From VGBO01 sp964453335 (GTDB lineage Bacteria; Actinomycetota; Acidimicrobiia; Acidimicrobiales; CAIXPF01), in contig CAYVOK010000014.1 in assembly GCA_964453335.1 (NCBI GenBank), positions 1 through 64,000 on the forward strand: 64,000 nt of DNA, given 5' to 3'. The position numbers and the translations under genes are program-made. Below are positions 44,329 through 53,774 of this stretch, piece by piece; position 1 is the first letter of the stretch; every line of letters begins with the position of its first letter. Below the pieces are notes generated by a model. It did no database searches and had not been told where the DNA came from. It saw only the letters and a program-made list of their open reading frames with translations.

Positions 44329-45782
44329 TGCCCGGCCGGAACCGTCTCGGCGGCGGCCTCGGCCGGTCGCCGGGATGCAGCGAGCTTCAGCATCGTGAAG
44401 CCGAGCAGACCGGAGATGAGGCTGCCGACGAGCACGCCGAGCTTCGCCTGATCGGTGAGTGCGGCGTCGCCCTCGAAGGCGAGGCTCGTGACGAACAGCG
44501 CCACGGTGAAGCCGACACCGCCCGTCGTCGCGAGGCCGACGATCATCGGCCAGGTCACGCCCGTGGGGAGCTTCGCAACGCGCGCCGTCACGGCGATGGC
44601 TGCGGCGAGGGTGATGCCGACGGTCTTTCCGACCACGAGGCCGAGGACCACGCCGAGCACGACCGGGTCCCCGAGCGGGTTCCCGAGCTCGCCGTCGACG
44701 ACACGCACACCGGCGTTCGCCAGCGCGAAGAGCGGGACGACGAGAAAGGCGACCCAGGGGCCGGCCCACGCAAGGTGCCGCTCGAGGGGTGACATCGTCT
44801 CGACGCCGAGGCGGACGAGGTCGCGCAGGCTCGTCTGCGCCTCGCTCGAGTCCTCGCCTTCGTGGCCGTCCTGGACGTCGTGTGCGGTGGCCGTCGCGAC
44901 CCGGTCGACGAGGGGGCGGGCGGCCGCACCGAACAGACGTGGTGCGTAGAACGGGGACGCCGGTGTGATGAAGCCGAGGGCGACACCGGCGATGGTCGCA
45001 TGCACCCCCGACTCGTGCAGGCAGAACCAGGCGACGACGCCGAGCGCCAGATACGGGGCGTAGGAGCGGATCCCGAGGCGCTGGGCGACGTAGGAGAGGG
45101 CGAGGGCCGCGACCGACGCTGCGAGCCAGCCGATCTGCATCCCGTCCGTGTAGAACACGGCGATCACGAGGATCCCGCCGATGTCGTCCGCGACGGCGAG
45201 GGTGAGCAGGAACATCCGGGCGGCGAGCGGGATGCGGGAACCGGCGAGCGTGACCACGGCGACCGCGAACGCGATGTCGGTCGCCATCGGGATTCCCCAG
45301 CCGCCGGCACCGGGCCCACCGGCGTTGAACGCCGTGAACACGAGCGCCGGACCGACCATGCCGCCGAGTGCGGCAATGGCCGGCAGCGCGGCGGCTCGAC
45401 GGTCACGGAACGTGCCGTGCACCAGCTCGTGCTTGATCTCGAGCGCCGCCAGGTAGAAGAAGATGGTCATCAGGACGTCGTTGACGAAGTCCCGGACCGA
45501 CAGGTCGAGGTGCAGGAAGCCCTCGCCGAGGTGGATGGAGATGTGGGTCTCTTCCCAGAGTCGGACGTAGGACCCGTGCGCGGGCGAGTTCGCCCAGATC
45601 AGGGCGGCGATCGCCGCGAGCAGCATCACCACGCCGCCGGCCGTCTCGAGTGCCAGGAGGCGCTGGATCGGCTGGACGACACGCGAGGGGACGAAGCGAT
45701 CGGAGTCGCCCCATCGCCGGATCACGTCGGCGGCATCGTTCAGCGCCTCGGTCGGTGCAGCAGCATGTCGGTCGGTACCCAT
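44325..45782 (-). CDS. nhaA: Na+/H+ antiporter NhaA
   Basis: A 485-residue membrane antiporter with about 11-12 helices. The ion-binding aspartates D199 and D200 lie in LTLAVADDIGG, preceded by GIPMATDIAFAV. The loop after helix VIII carries a hydrophilic, acidic insertion of about 20 residues (around 315-335). It is longer than E. coli NhaA (388) mainly because of N-terminal and loop extensions. It uses the proton gradient to export sodium. Confidence 0.95.
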   Translation of the reverse strand: MGTDRHAAAPTEALNDAADVIRRWGDSDRFVPSRVVQPIQRLLALETAGGVVMLLAAIAALIWANSPAHGSYVRLWEETHISIHLGEGFLHLDLSVRDFVNDVLMTIFFYLAALEIKHELVHGTFRDRRAAALPAIAALGGMVGPALVFTAFNAGGPGAGGWGIPMATDIAFAVAVVTLAGSRIPLAARMFLLTLAVADDIGGILVIAVFYTDGMQIGWLAASVAALALSYVAQRLGIRSYAPYLALGVVAWFCLHESGVHATIAGVALGFITPASPFYAPRLFGAAARPLVDRVATATAHDVQDGHEGEDSSEAQTSLRDLVRLGVETMSPLERHLAWAGPWVAFLVVPLFALANAGVRVVDGELGNPLGDPVVLGVVLGLVVGKTVGITLAAAIAVTARVAKLPTGVTWPMIVGLATTGGVGFTVALFVTSLAFEGDAALTDQAKLGVLVGSLISGLLGFTMLKLAASRRPAEAAAETVPAGH

Positions 45783-45868
45783 CGGCCTGCTCCCGTGAGG
45801 ATCTCGCCGAATGCTAGAGAACCTTCCTCGGGAATCCGGATGCGGACACGGCTCCTACGCTCGTCGGC

Positions 45869-45874
45869 TAGGTT
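45869..45874 (+). promoter_or_regulatory. -10 box for a leaderless nudC transcript
   Basis: TAGGTT ends seven bases before GTG 45882. There is no ribosome site. Confidence 0.55.
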
Positions 45875-45881
45875 CCGCGAT

Positions 45882-46703
45882 GTGTTCGATCCGCACATGC
45901 GTCAGCCCGACCACGACGGCGTCCCGGCGTTCTACTTCGCCGTCCGACGCGGCGAGGTCCTCGTCGTCGCCGGGCGGGAGGGCTTCGAGGTCCCCCGTCG
46001 ACATCCCGACGTCCCCTCCGAGGGGCACCACATCCTCGGGTCGATCGGTGACGAGTGGCTCTACGGCATCGACGTCCCGGAGGGCACCGACGAGCCGGAC
46101 GACCACATGTGGGTCCCGCTCCGCCAGCTCTACGGCAAGGTGCCGGATCCGATGTGGACGATCGCAGGTCGCGCCGAGCAGATCGTCAGCTGGGACCGCA
46201 CCCACCGCTTCTGCGGTCGTTGCGGGACGCCGACCGAATCCATGGCGACCGATCGGGCCCGCCGATGCCCGTCGTGCGGGCAGCTCGCCTATCCGCGGCT
46301 GTCGCCGGCGGTCATCATGCTCGTCACCCGCGGCGACGACGACGAGGAGGCGTTGCTCGCCTGGGGACGACAGTTCCCGGGCCGCTTCTATTCCACGCTC
46401 GCGGGCTTCGTGGAGGCCGGTGAGAGCCTCGAGCAGTGCGTCGCACGTGAGGTGCGGGAGGAGGTCGGCATCTCGGTGCGGGACATCACGTACTTCGGTT
46501 CGCAGCCCTGGCCGTTCCCGAACTCCCTGATGCTCGGCTTCACCGCCCGCTACGACGGTGGTGAGGTCGTCATCCAGGAGGAGGAGATCGTCGAGGCGTC
46601 GTGGTTCCGCTGGGACGAACTCCCGAAGAACGTCCCGATGGGTGGCATGTCGATCGCCGGCTGGCTGATCGAGGACTGGGTACGACGCCAGGCCCGGACG
46701 TGA
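45882..46703 (+). CDS. nudC: NAD+ / NADH diphosphatase NudC
   Basis: 273 residues. The central zinc ribbon has CGRCG and CPSCG. The Nudix box is GFVEAGESLEQCVAREVREEVGI and is followed by the SQPWPFPNS signature specific to NADH pyrophosphatases. The N-terminal NudC-like domain has WVPLRQLYG. It hydrolyses NADH and can remove NAD caps from RNA in other bacteria. The GTG start is set by the leaderless promoter; ATG 45897 is an alternative. Confidence 0.95.
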   Translation: MFDPHMRQPDHDGVPAFYFAVRRGEVLVVAGREGFEVPRRHPDVPSEGHHILGSIGDEWLYGIDVPEGTDEPDDHMWVPLRQLYGKVPDPMWTIAGRAEQIVSWDRTHRFCGRCGTPTESMATDRARRCPSCGQLAYPRLSPAVIMLVTRGDDDEEALLAWGRQFPGRFYSTLAGFVEAGESLEQCVAREVREEVGISVRDITYFGSQPWPFPNSLMLGFTARYDGGEVVIQEEEIVEASWFRWDELPKNVPMGGMSIAGWLIEDWVRRQART

Positions 46704-46744
46704 TCGACCGGCGACGCAACCCCGTTCCGGGTCGGTCCTGCCCG

Positions 46745-46750
46745 TAGGCT
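46745..46750 (+). promoter_or_regulatory. -10 box for a leaderless terC transcript
   Basis: TAGGCT ends eight bases before GTG 46759. Confidence 0.55.
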
Positions 46751-46758
46751 GCGGGACC

Positions 46759-47727
46759 GTGCTCGCCGCCGCATCCGCATCCTCGACTCTGCAGAGCTAC
46801 GACGTCCCCCTGTGGGCGTGGGGGGCGTTCCTCGGCGCGATCGCCGTCATGCTGCTGCTCGACCTGTTCGTGCTGCACCGGGACGCGCACGAGATCAGCA
46901 CGCGCGAGGCGATCGTCACCTCGACGATCTGGATCGCGATCGGTCTCGGGTTCTCCCTCGTCGTGTGGTGGGGCCTCGGTTCGGCGGCGGCGACGCAGTA
47001 CCTGACCGGCTACGTGATCGAGAAGAGCCTCTCGGTCGACAACGTCTTCGTGTGGGCCGTCATCTTCAGCTACTTCTCGGTGCCCCGCGCCTACCAGCAC
47101 CGGGTGCTGTTCTGGGGCATCTTCGGGGCGCTCGTGCTGCGGGCGATCTTCGTGTTCGCCGGCGTGGCGCTGCTCGAGGCGTTCGACTGGGTGCTCTACG
47201 TGTTCGGGGCGTTCCTGATCATCACCGCCGTGCGGGTCGCCCGGCACTCGGGAGGCGAGATCCATCCCGAACGGAACCCGGTGCTGCGGCTCGTCCGCAG
47301 GATCGTGCCCGTGTCCTCGGAGTACCACGGCCAGAAGATGTTCGTGCGCGAGGCTGGTCGCCGCCTCGCCACGCCGCTCTTCATCGTCCTCGTGCTGATC
47401 GAGGCGACCGACGTGGTCTTCGCCGTCGACTCGGTGCCGGCGATCCTCGCCGTCAGCCGCGACCAGTTCATCGTGTTCAGCTCGAACGCCCTCGCGATCC
47501 TCGGACTGCGGGCCCTGTACTTCCTGCTGTCCGCTGCCGCCGACCGACTCGTGTACCTGAACGTCGGCCTGGGCGTGATCCTGTTCTACGTCGGTGTGAA
47601 GATGCTGATCTCGGAGTGGTACCACGTACCGACGTTGCTGTCGCTCGGCTTCATCGCCGTGGTGCTGACGATCACGGTGCTCGTGTCGTTGCGGGCGTCG
47701 TCCCGACCGCAGGAGAGTCCCGCATGA
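46759..47727 (+). CDS. TerC/Alx family integral membrane protein
   Basis: 322 residues with about eight to nine membrane helices. The two family signatures are EKSLSVDNVFVW and IEATDVVFAVDSVPA, both with buried acidic residues. Characterised TerC and Alx proteins export manganese or aid metal loading of exported proteins. The older name refers to tellurite resistance, and no other ter gene is here. Its stop overlaps the universal stress gene (ATGA). Confidence 0.93.
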   Translation: MLAAASASSTLQSYDVPLWAWGAFLGAIAVMLLLDLFVLHRDAHEISTREAIVTSTIWIAIGLGFSLVVWWGLGSAAATQYLTGYVIEKSLSVDNVFVWAVIFSYFSVPRAYQHRVLFWGIFGALVLRAIFVFAGVALLEAFDWVLYVFGAFLIITAVRVARHSGGEIHPERNPVLRLVRRIVPVSSEYHGQKMFVREAGRRLATPLFIVLVLIEATDVVFAVDSVPAILAVSRDQFIVFSSNALAILGLRALYFLLSAAADRLVYLNVGLGVILFYVGVKMLISEWYHVPTLLSLGFIAVVLTITVLVSLRASSRPQESPA

Positions 47728-48152
47728 CCGTCCGTACGATCGTCGTCGGGACCGACGGGTCCGCCGGAGCCGAACGGGCGCTCGCCTGGTCCGCCGAACT
47801 CGCCGCCCAGACCGGCGCACGGGTCGTCCTCGTGCACGCGTTCGACCCGATCGGGATGCTCGGCTCGAGCCCGCCGCCGTTCGACCTCCCGGCGATCGCC
47901 GCCGAGTTGCGTGAACGGCTCGCCGGGCCGTGGGCGGCACCGCTCACCGCGGCAGGTGTCACCTTCGTCACCGAGCTCGCCGAGGACCGCCCGGTGCGGG
48001 CACTCGTGCGGGCCGCCGACACCCACGACGCCGACCTGATCGTCGTCGGGGCGCGCGGCATGTCGACCGTCAAGGGCATCGTGCTCGGGTCGACGTCGGA
48101 CCGGTTGGCGCACCACACGCGCCGCCCGGTGTGCATCGTCCACCTCGACTGA
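47724..48152 (+). CDS. universal stress protein (UspA family, ATP-binding type)
   Basis: 142 residues with a single Usp domain. VVGTDGSAGAERALAWSAELA is at the start. The ATP-binding pattern G-x2-G-x9-G-S appears as VGARGMSTVKGIVLGSTSDRLAHHT, and the end is PVCIVHLD. It is translationally coupled to the TerC-like gene, so the two probably act under the same stress. Convergent with the glutamate synthase-like gene. Confidence 0.92.
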   Translation: MTVRTIVVGTDGSAGAERALAWSAELAAQTGARVVLVHAFDPIGMLGSSPPPFDLPAIAAELRERLAGPWAAPLTAAGVTFVTELAEDRPVRALVRAADTHDADLIVVGARGMSTVKGIVLGSTSDRLAHHTRRPVCIVHLD

Positions 48153-48164
48153 GTCGGGATCCGG

Positions 48165-49688
48165 TCAGCTGCGCATGAGCGCGTCGATCGCCCTGCGGTC
48201 GCGCGCCCCGGGGAGCCCCCAGCCGTCCGCGTAGTCGACCACCTCCCCGAGCGGCCGGGCGCCGCCCAGCCCGTCGAGGATCTCGATGCGGCCGGGGCCG
48301 ACGAGCGCCGGGTGGCTCACCCCGCACGCGTGGGCGAGCCGCAGGAGCTCCTTGCGCAGGGTGACCACGTAGTTCGCGCAGCGCACCGACTTGTCGGTCG
48401 GGTCGAGTCCACGGACGAGCCACCGGTTGTGGGTCGTGATGCCCGTCGGACAGTGCCCGGTGTGGCAGCGCTGCGCCTGGATGCAACCGATCGCGAGCAG
48501 CGGTTCGCGGGCGACGGCGACCCAGTCGCAGCCGAGGGCCATGGCGTGCAGGGCGGTCTCGGGGAACCCGAGCTTCGCGGAACCGGCGAACGCGATCTCG
48601 TGGTGCAGCCCGGCCTCGGCGAACGCCCGGTAGACGCGCGGGAAGGCGAGGCGGAACGGCAGTGCGACGTGGTCGGTGAACGCGAGCGGTCCGGCACCGG
48701 TACCGCCCTCGCCGCCGTCGACGACGACGAAGTCGGGGCCGCCGCCGAGATCACCCATCCGACGGGAGAGTTCCTGCCAGAACCCGGCATCGCCCACGGC
48801 GGCCTTCACACCGACGGGGACGCCGGTCGCGTCGGCGATGCGTTCGACGAAGGCGATGAGGCCGTCGACGTCGCCGAACGCGGTGTGGCGGTTGGGGCTC
48901 ACGCAGTCGCGGCCGGCGGGGACGCCGCGCACCGCTGCGATGGTCGGGGTCACCTTCGCGCCGGGGAGGAGACCACCGAGCCCGGGCTTCGCGCCCTGGC
49001 TCAGCTTCACCTCGATCGCTCGGACCGGGTGCGCGGCGCACAGCTCGACGAGGCGGCCGAGATCGAACGCGCCGTGTGCGTCGCGCACACCGAAGTACCC
49101 CGTGCCGATCTGGAAGACGAGTTCCCCGCCGTGCAGGTGTGCCGGCGCCACCGCGCCCTCGCCCGTCGACTGCAGGCATCCGGCGAGGGCCGCCCCACGG
49201 TTCAGCGCCTCCACCGCTGCTGCGGACAACGAGCCGTAGCTCATGCCGGAGATGTTCACGACCGATGCCGGTCGGAACGCCTGGCGACGCTTGTGATGGG
49301 CGCCGACGACCTTGGCGACGGGGACCGGGTGCAGGGGATCGGCATCCGCGGGGCCCGGCGGGTGGGGGAACGCCGCGTGCTGCACGATCACGTAGCCCGG
49401 GGGTGGACGTTCGAGGTCGTTGTCGGTACCGAAGCCGGCGTAGTCGTTCTCACGCTTCGCCGTCGCGTACACCCACGATCGCTGGTCCCGGGAGAACGGT
49501 CGCTCGGCGTCGTTCGAGGTGACGATGTACTGGCGCAGTTCCGGCCCGACCCGCTCGAGCAGGTAGCGCAGGTGGCCGATCACGGGGAAGTTCCGCAGGA
49601 CCGTGTGCTTGCGCTGCAGCACGTCGTGCAGGACGAGGGCGACGAGCGCCGCCAGCAGGACGAGGCCGACCACCGACCACGTGGACAT
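48165..49688 (-). CDS. FMN-binding glutamate synthase-like protein with N-terminal membrane helix
   Basis: 507 residues. A membrane helix at about 5-25 (VVGLVLLAALVALVLHDV) precedes the GltB-type FMN barrel with ISGMSYGSLSAAAVEALNRGA, KLSQGAKPGLGGLLPG, and DGGEGGTGAGP. The 3Fe-4S cluster motif GCIQAQRCHTGHCPTGI follows. It lacks the glutaminase domain and the GltB beta-helix. The electron donor and substrate are not known. The start chosen is the ATG at 49688. Confidence 0.9.
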   Translation of the reverse strand: MSTWSVVGLVLLAALVALVLHDVLQRKHTVLRNFPVIGHLRYLLERVGPELRQYIVTSNDAERPFSRDQRSWVYATAKRENDYAGFGTDNDLERPPPGYVIVQHAAFPHPPGPADADPLHPVPVAKVVGAHHKRRQAFRPASVVNISGMSYGSLSAAAVEALNRGAALAGCLQSTGEGAVAPAHLHGGELVFQIGTGYFGVRDAHGAFDLGRLVELCAAHPVRAIEVKLSQGAKPGLGGLLPGAKVTPTIAAVRGVPAGRDCVSPNRHTAFGDVDGLIAFVERIADATGVPVGVKAAVGDAGFWQELSRRMGDLGGGPDFVVVDGGEGGTGAGPLAFTDHVALPFRLAFPRVYRAFAEAGLHHEIAFAGSAKLGFPETALHAMALGCDWVAVAREPLLAIGCIQAQRCHTGHCPTGITTHNRWLVRGLDPTDKSVRCANYVVTLRKELLRLAHACGVSHPALVGPGRIEILDGLGGARPLGEVVDYADGWGLPGARDRRAIDALMRS

Positions 49689-49694
49689 GCGGCG

Positions 49695-49700
49695 ACTGTA
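49695..49700 (-). promoter_or_regulatory. -10 box for a leaderless glutamate synthase-like transcript
   Basis: On the minus strand TACAGT ends six bases before the ATG at 49688. Confidence 0.55.
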
Positions 49701-49756
49701 CCGACACGGGCCACTACCGTGCGGCGGTACGTCGGACGTGCGGAAGGGACGGACAG

Positions 49757-50809
49757 ATGCGACTCGCGATGGCACTCGGGTACTCGGGCGGATTCAAGGA
49801 GGCCGTGCGGCAGGTGCAGGACCTCGAGAAGGCGGGCCTCGACATCGTGTGGATCGCGGAGGCGTACAGCTTCGATGCGATCAGTCAGGTCGGCTATCTC
49901 GCCGCCATGACGGAGCGGGTGCACATCGGCACCGGCATCGTGAACGTGTACTCCCGGTCGGCGGCGTTGATGGGGATGACCGCGGCCGGGTGCGACTTCG
50001 TGTCCGACGGTCGGTTCATCCTCGGTCTCGGCGCCTCGGGGCCGCAGGTCGTCGAGGGATTCCACGGGATCCCCTACGAGAAGCCGATGCAGCGGATCAA
50101 GGAGTACATCGAGGTCGTCCGCATGACGCTGCGGCGCGAACCCCTCGTCTACGACGGGCGCACCGTGCAGCTCCCCCTCCCGGCCGGGCAGGGCACGGGC
50201 CTCGGCAAGCCGCTGAAGCTGATCAACCATCCGGTCCGCTCCGACGTGCCGATCTGGTGGGCGTCGCTCCAGGGGCTCTCCGTCGAGGCGACCGCTGCCT
50301 ACGCAGACGGCTGGCTGCCGGTGTTCTTCGAACCGGAGAAGTTCCAGAGCGTGTGGGGTGACGACCTGAAGAAGGGGCTCGCGAAGCGCGACCCGTCGCT
50401 GCCGCGTCTCGAGATCTCCGCGGGCGGCATGCTCGCGATCGGCGACGACCTCGTCGGCGACGCACAGGACCGTGTGCTCGACGCGGCCCGTCCCCAGACC
50501 GCCCTCTACTGGGGTGGCATGGGCGCACGAGACAAGAACTTCTACAACGACGTCGCCCGTCGCTACGGCTACGAGGCCGAGGCGATCGAGATCCAGGACC
50601 TCTACCTCGACGGGCACAAGGACGAGGCGGCGGCGAAGGTGCCGGCGTCGTTCCTGCGCGCGTCGCACCTCGTCGGCTCGCCGGGCTACATCCGGGAACG
50701 GCTCGGTGCGTTCAAGGAGGCCGGGGTGACGGTGCTCAACGTCAACCCGGTCGGTCGTGACGCCGTCCGTACGATCGAGACCCTGCGGGGTCTCGTCGAC
50801 GACCTCTGA
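49757..50809 (+). CDS. luciferase-like monooxygenase, probably F420-dependent oxidoreductase
   Basis: 350 residues of the bacterial luciferase TIM barrel. It contains AVRQVQDLEKAGLDIVWIAEAYSFDAIS, TERVHIGTGIVNVYSRSAALMGMTA, FILGLGASGPQVVEGFHG and a C-terminal VGSPGYIRERLGAF. Actinobacterial members with this layout usually use F420 rather than FMN. The substrate is not deducible. ATG 49757 has a GGAAGGGA Shine-Dalgarno and the gene stands alone. Confidence 0.88.
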   Translation: MRLAMALGYSGGFKEAVRQVQDLEKAGLDIVWIAEAYSFDAISQVGYLAAMTERVHIGTGIVNVYSRSAALMGMTAAGCDFVSDGRFILGLGASGPQVVEGFHGIPYEKPMQRIKEYIEVVRMTLRREPLVYDGRTVQLPLPAGQGTGLGKPLKLINHPVRSDVPIWWASLQGLSVEATAAYADGWLPVFFEPEKFQSVWGDDLKKGLAKRDPSLPRLEISAGGMLAIGDDLVGDAQDRVLDAARPQTALYWGGMGARDKNFYNDVARRYGYEAEAIEIQDLYLDGHKDEAAAKVPASFLRASHLVGSPGYIRERLGAFKEAGVTVLNVNPVGRDAVRTIETLRGLVDDL

Positions 50810-50825
50810 GTTCCGCCTCGGGGCC

Positions 50826-51518
50826 TCAGGCCTCGAGCACCCCGTCGCTGATGTGCACCGTCCGGTCCGCGAACGCTGTGATCCGTTCGTCGTGGGTCAC
50901 CACGATCGCTGCGATCCCGCGGGCGGTCATCTCGGTGCGGATGAGCTCCATGACCTGACGTCCGAGCTTGCTGTCGAGCGCCGAGGTGGGCTCGTCGAAG
51001 AGCACCAGGGTGGGGTCGTTCATGAGCGCGCGGCCGATCGCAACGCGCTGTCGCTGACCGCCGGACAGCTGTGACGGCAGGTTCTTGGCCCGATCGGCGA
51101 GACCGAGCTCCTCGAGCAGCTGGTCGGCCCGGGCGCGCGCCGCTGCGCCGGTGCGGGCACCGATCTCGTCGACGACGAGGAGGTTCTCGCGCGCCGTGAG
51201 GAACGGCACGAGGTTCACGGTCTGGAACACGAACCCGACCGCACGGCGCCGGAAGGCGGTTAGCTGCTTCGGGGAGTAACCCGAGATGTCGTCGCCACCG
51301 ACGACGATCGTCCCGCCGCTCGCCCGGAGGATCCCGCCGGCGATCGAACACAACGTGGTCTTGCCCGAGCCGGACGGTCCGACGAGTGCGACGATCTCAC
51401 CGCGGTCGACGGTCAGGTCGGCGCGCTCGAGCGCGACGACCTCGCCGTCGCCCATCGGGTACACCTTGCGGACGCCCTCCATACGGAGTGCGGGGACGTG
51501 TGGTTCGGTCGCGGTCAC
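50826..51518 (-). CDS. ABC transporter ATP-binding protein (LolD/MacB-like exporter)
   Basis: 230 residues. Walker A is GPSGSGKTTLCSI, the signature is LSGGQRQRVAIGRAL, Walker B is LVLFDEPTSALD and the H-loop is VVTHDE. The sequence type is that of LolD, MacB and DevA ATPases. The GTG start overlaps the end of the second permease gene by four bases. It powers the two adjacent permeases, which follow the mechanotransmission style rather than importer style. Confidence 0.94.
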   Translation of the reverse strand: MTATEPHVPALRMEGVRKVYPMGDGEVVALERADLTVDRGEIVALVGPSGSGKTTLCSIAGGILRASGGTIVVGGDDISGYSPKQLTAFRRRAVGFVFQTVNLVPFLTARENLLVVDEIGARTGAAARARADQLLEELGLADRAKNLPSQLSGGQRQRVAIGRALMNDPTLVLFDEPTSALDSKLGRQVMELIRTEMTARGIAAIVVTHDERITAFADRTVHISDGVLEA

Positions 51519-52624
51519 GAGGAACTCCCGATGGCGGAGGCCGGGTCGACGCGGAGCACCCGGCGGAGCGAGAAGGCGGAGCCGGCGATGGCGGCGACGA
51601 GCAGGGACACGACGCTCGACACGATGCGCGGCGGCGTGATCGTCACGGGGATCGAACCGGGCGGGATGGCGGCGTCGAGCAGCAGCACGGCCACCGTCGC
51701 CACGACCGACGCGACGACGGTCACGACGACGGCCTGCACGACGAGCCCGGCGAAGATCGTGCGTGACCGTGCGCCGATCGCCTTGAGGACGCCGTAGAGC
51801 GCGAGACGTTCGACAGTGAGCAGGGCGAAGAACAGGGCGATGACGACGATCGCGATGGCGACGGTCACGCCGATGATCTGGTTGAACGTGCCCCGCTGTT
51901 CGGCGACGCCGGGGATTGCGTTCGCAGCGTCCACGAGGGTGAGCGACAGGGTCGCACCGCCGGTTGCGGTGTCGATCGCCGCGGCGAGGTCGGCCGGATC
52001 GCCGGTGCCCCGCACGACGAGGGACTGGAACACGCCGTCGGCGACGACCTCGGCAGGTCGGTTGGCGCCGACGACGGTGCGCCACGTCCCCGGCGAGGCC
52101 CACAGACCGGCCTGGCCGAGGTAGTTCGTGTCCTCGACGAAACCGATCACACGGACCGGGCTGCGGGCCGGACCGAGGAGCAGTTCGGTCCCCACGCGGA
52201 TGCCGTCGGCCTCGAGCACCCGGTCCGCCCAGACCTCGCCGTCGGGGGGAACGGTGTCGACCCCCCGGGGCGGGAGTTCGACGCCGAACAGTGCCACGTC
52301 GGCGAGATCGCGTGGCCCGTTGCCCGGGACCCGGGCGCCGAGCTGCACGATGCCGAGGCCACCCACCTCGACGACACCGGGCGCTGCAGCGACGCGCGCC
52401 CGAAGGTCGGGGTCGATGCGGCTGCGGAGGAACGAGCTCTGGGACTGCGCGGAGGAGACGACGACGTCGCCCGGCTGGGCCCGGACCGCCCCGGTCGAGT
52501 TGCGGATCAGTCCGTCGAGCAGACCGCCGAGGAACAGCAGCAGGAGGGCGATGAGCGTGAGGATGACGGTCGCCGTGGCGAACCGGCCGGGGCGACGCCG
52601 GAGTTCACGCAGGGCGATCCTCAT
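51515..52624 (-). CDS. ABC transporter permease (FtsX/MacB-like)
   Basis: 369 residues. One N-terminal membrane helix (about 17-37) is followed by a large extracytoplasmic domain, then three C-terminal helices, the FtsX topology. The RRRPGRFATATVILTLIALLLLF start and YGVLKAIGARSRTIFAG match the family. It overlaps both neighbours by four bases, so it is strictly coupled with the first permease and the ATPase. Confidence 0.92.
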   Translation of the reverse strand: MRIALRELRRRPGRFATATVILTLIALLLLFLGGLLDGLIRNSTGAVRAQPGDVVVSSAQSQSSFLRSRIDPDLRARVAAAPGVVEVGGLGIVQLGARVPGNGPRDLADVALFGVELPPRGVDTVPPDGEVWADRVLEADGIRVGTELLLGPARSPVRVIGFVEDTNYLGQAGLWASPGTWRTVVGANRPAEVVADGVFQSLVVRGTGDPADLAAAIDTATGGATLSLTLVDAANAIPGVAEQRGTFNQIIGVTVAIAIVVIALFFALLTVERLALYGVLKAIGARSRTIFAGLVVQAVVVTVVASVVATVAVLLLDAAIPPGSIPVTITPPRIVSSVVSLLVAAIAGSAFSLRRVLRVDPASAIGSSS

Positions 52625-53742
52625 CGGTCGACCCCCGCACCACCGAGCGCAGCGGCGGGATCGATACCGACGACCCGACGGGCCGATACGGCGGACGACG
52701 CCGTTCCGAGCACGAGCAGCGCGATCGACCAGCCGATGACCGCAGCGGTCTCGAAGCGCAGGGTGATCCCGCCGATGCGTTGCACCGACAGCGGGGCGTA
52801 GAGCCCGATCCCGATGACGAGACCGCCGCCGACGACGAGCAGCACCTGGACGAGCAGCGCGGACACCAGCCGACCCGCCGGCGCACCGATCGCCCGGAGC
52901 AGGGTGAGCGACGGTGCCTTCTGGAACGTCACGATGAGGAAGAACAAGCCGGTGACGAGCGGGACGACGAGGCCGTACAGCAGGAAGATCACCTGGAACG
53001 ACTGCTGCACCTGCGCGACGCCCGGGGTCTTGGCGGCGGCGTCGGCACGGGTCAGCGCGTCGAGGTCGTCCGACGCGGCGTTCACGGCGGCGACCGTTGC
53101 CGCCGGGGTCGTGCCCGGTGCAGGAACGACGGCGAGCACGTTCGGCGGGGGGACACCGGCATCGGGGTTCCGGCTGCGCACGGCGTCGAGGTAGGTCGCG
53201 TACGGCACGAACAGGGTCGGTGCGACGTTGAGCTGGATGTCGCGGGCGAGACCGACGACGCGCAGCTCGAGGCCACCGGGCTCGACGCGGACGACGTCAC
53301 CGATGTCGAAGCCCGCCGCAGTGTCCGCCTCGCTCGCGACGGCTTCACCGGCGCTGCGCGGCAGGCGACCGCTGACGAGCGTCGTGGGCGAACCGAGCCC
53401 TTCCTCCTCGAACCCGAGGACCGTGGCCTCCGACAGTTCGTCGGCTGCGGTCACGGTGAAGGTGCCCTGGCCGATGCGGCCGACCCGGCCGTCACCGACG
53501 GCCTCGCGCACGGCGGCCTCGAGATCGGCGCCGATGACCGAACCCTGGATGACCCGTCGGCCGTCGACGCTGTAGACGAGCACCGGCGCCGACTGGTTCC
53601 GCACGGCGCCGACGAACGCGGTGATGAGCCCGTTCTGCAGGGACTGCTGGAACAGGATCAGGAAGACCAGCAGGCCGACCGCGGCCATCAGCAGCGCGAA
53701 CCGCACCTTGGCGCGTCGCATCTCCTTCAGGGCGAGGAACAC
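52621..53742 (-). CDS. ABC transporter permease (DevC/FtsX-like)
   Basis: 373 residues with the same topology as the next gene. It begins MFLALKEMRRAKVRFALLMAAVGLLVFLILF and has a large external domain and three C-terminal helices with KAPSLTLLRAIGAPAGRL. First gene of a three-gene exporter unit on the minus strand. No membrane-fusion or binding protein gene adjoins it. Likely exports a lipid, lipoprotein or small molecule. Confidence 0.92.
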   Translation of the reverse strand: MFLALKEMRRAKVRFALLMAAVGLLVFLILFQQSLQNGLITAFVGAVRNQSAPVLVYSVDGRRVIQGSVIGADLEAAVREAVGDGRVGRIGQGTFTVTAADELSEATVLGFEEEGLGSPTTLVSGRLPRSAGEAVASEADTAAGFDIGDVVRVEPGGLELRVVGLARDIQLNVAPTLFVPYATYLDAVRSRNPDAGVPPPNVLAVVPAPGTTPAATVAAVNAASDDLDALTRADAAAKTPGVAQVQQSFQVIFLLYGLVVPLVTGLFFLIVTFQKAPSLTLLRAIGAPAGRLVSALLVQVLLVVGGGLVIGIGLYAPLSVQRIGGITLRFETAAVIGWSIALLVLGTASSAVSARRVVGIDPAAALGGAGVDR

Positions 53743-53749
53743 GGGCGGG

Positions 53750-53755
53750 ACGTTA
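53750..53755 (-). promoter_or_regulatory. -10 box for a leaderless ABC exporter transcript
   Basis: On the minus strand TAACGT ends seven bases before the GTG start at 53742. Confidence 0.55.
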
Positions 53756-53774
53756 CCGGTACCGCCGCGGCTAC

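Noticed and set aside
46759..48152. Tellurite resistance operon
   Set aside because: Only a TerC/Alx-type membrane protein is present; terA, terB, terD and terE are absent.
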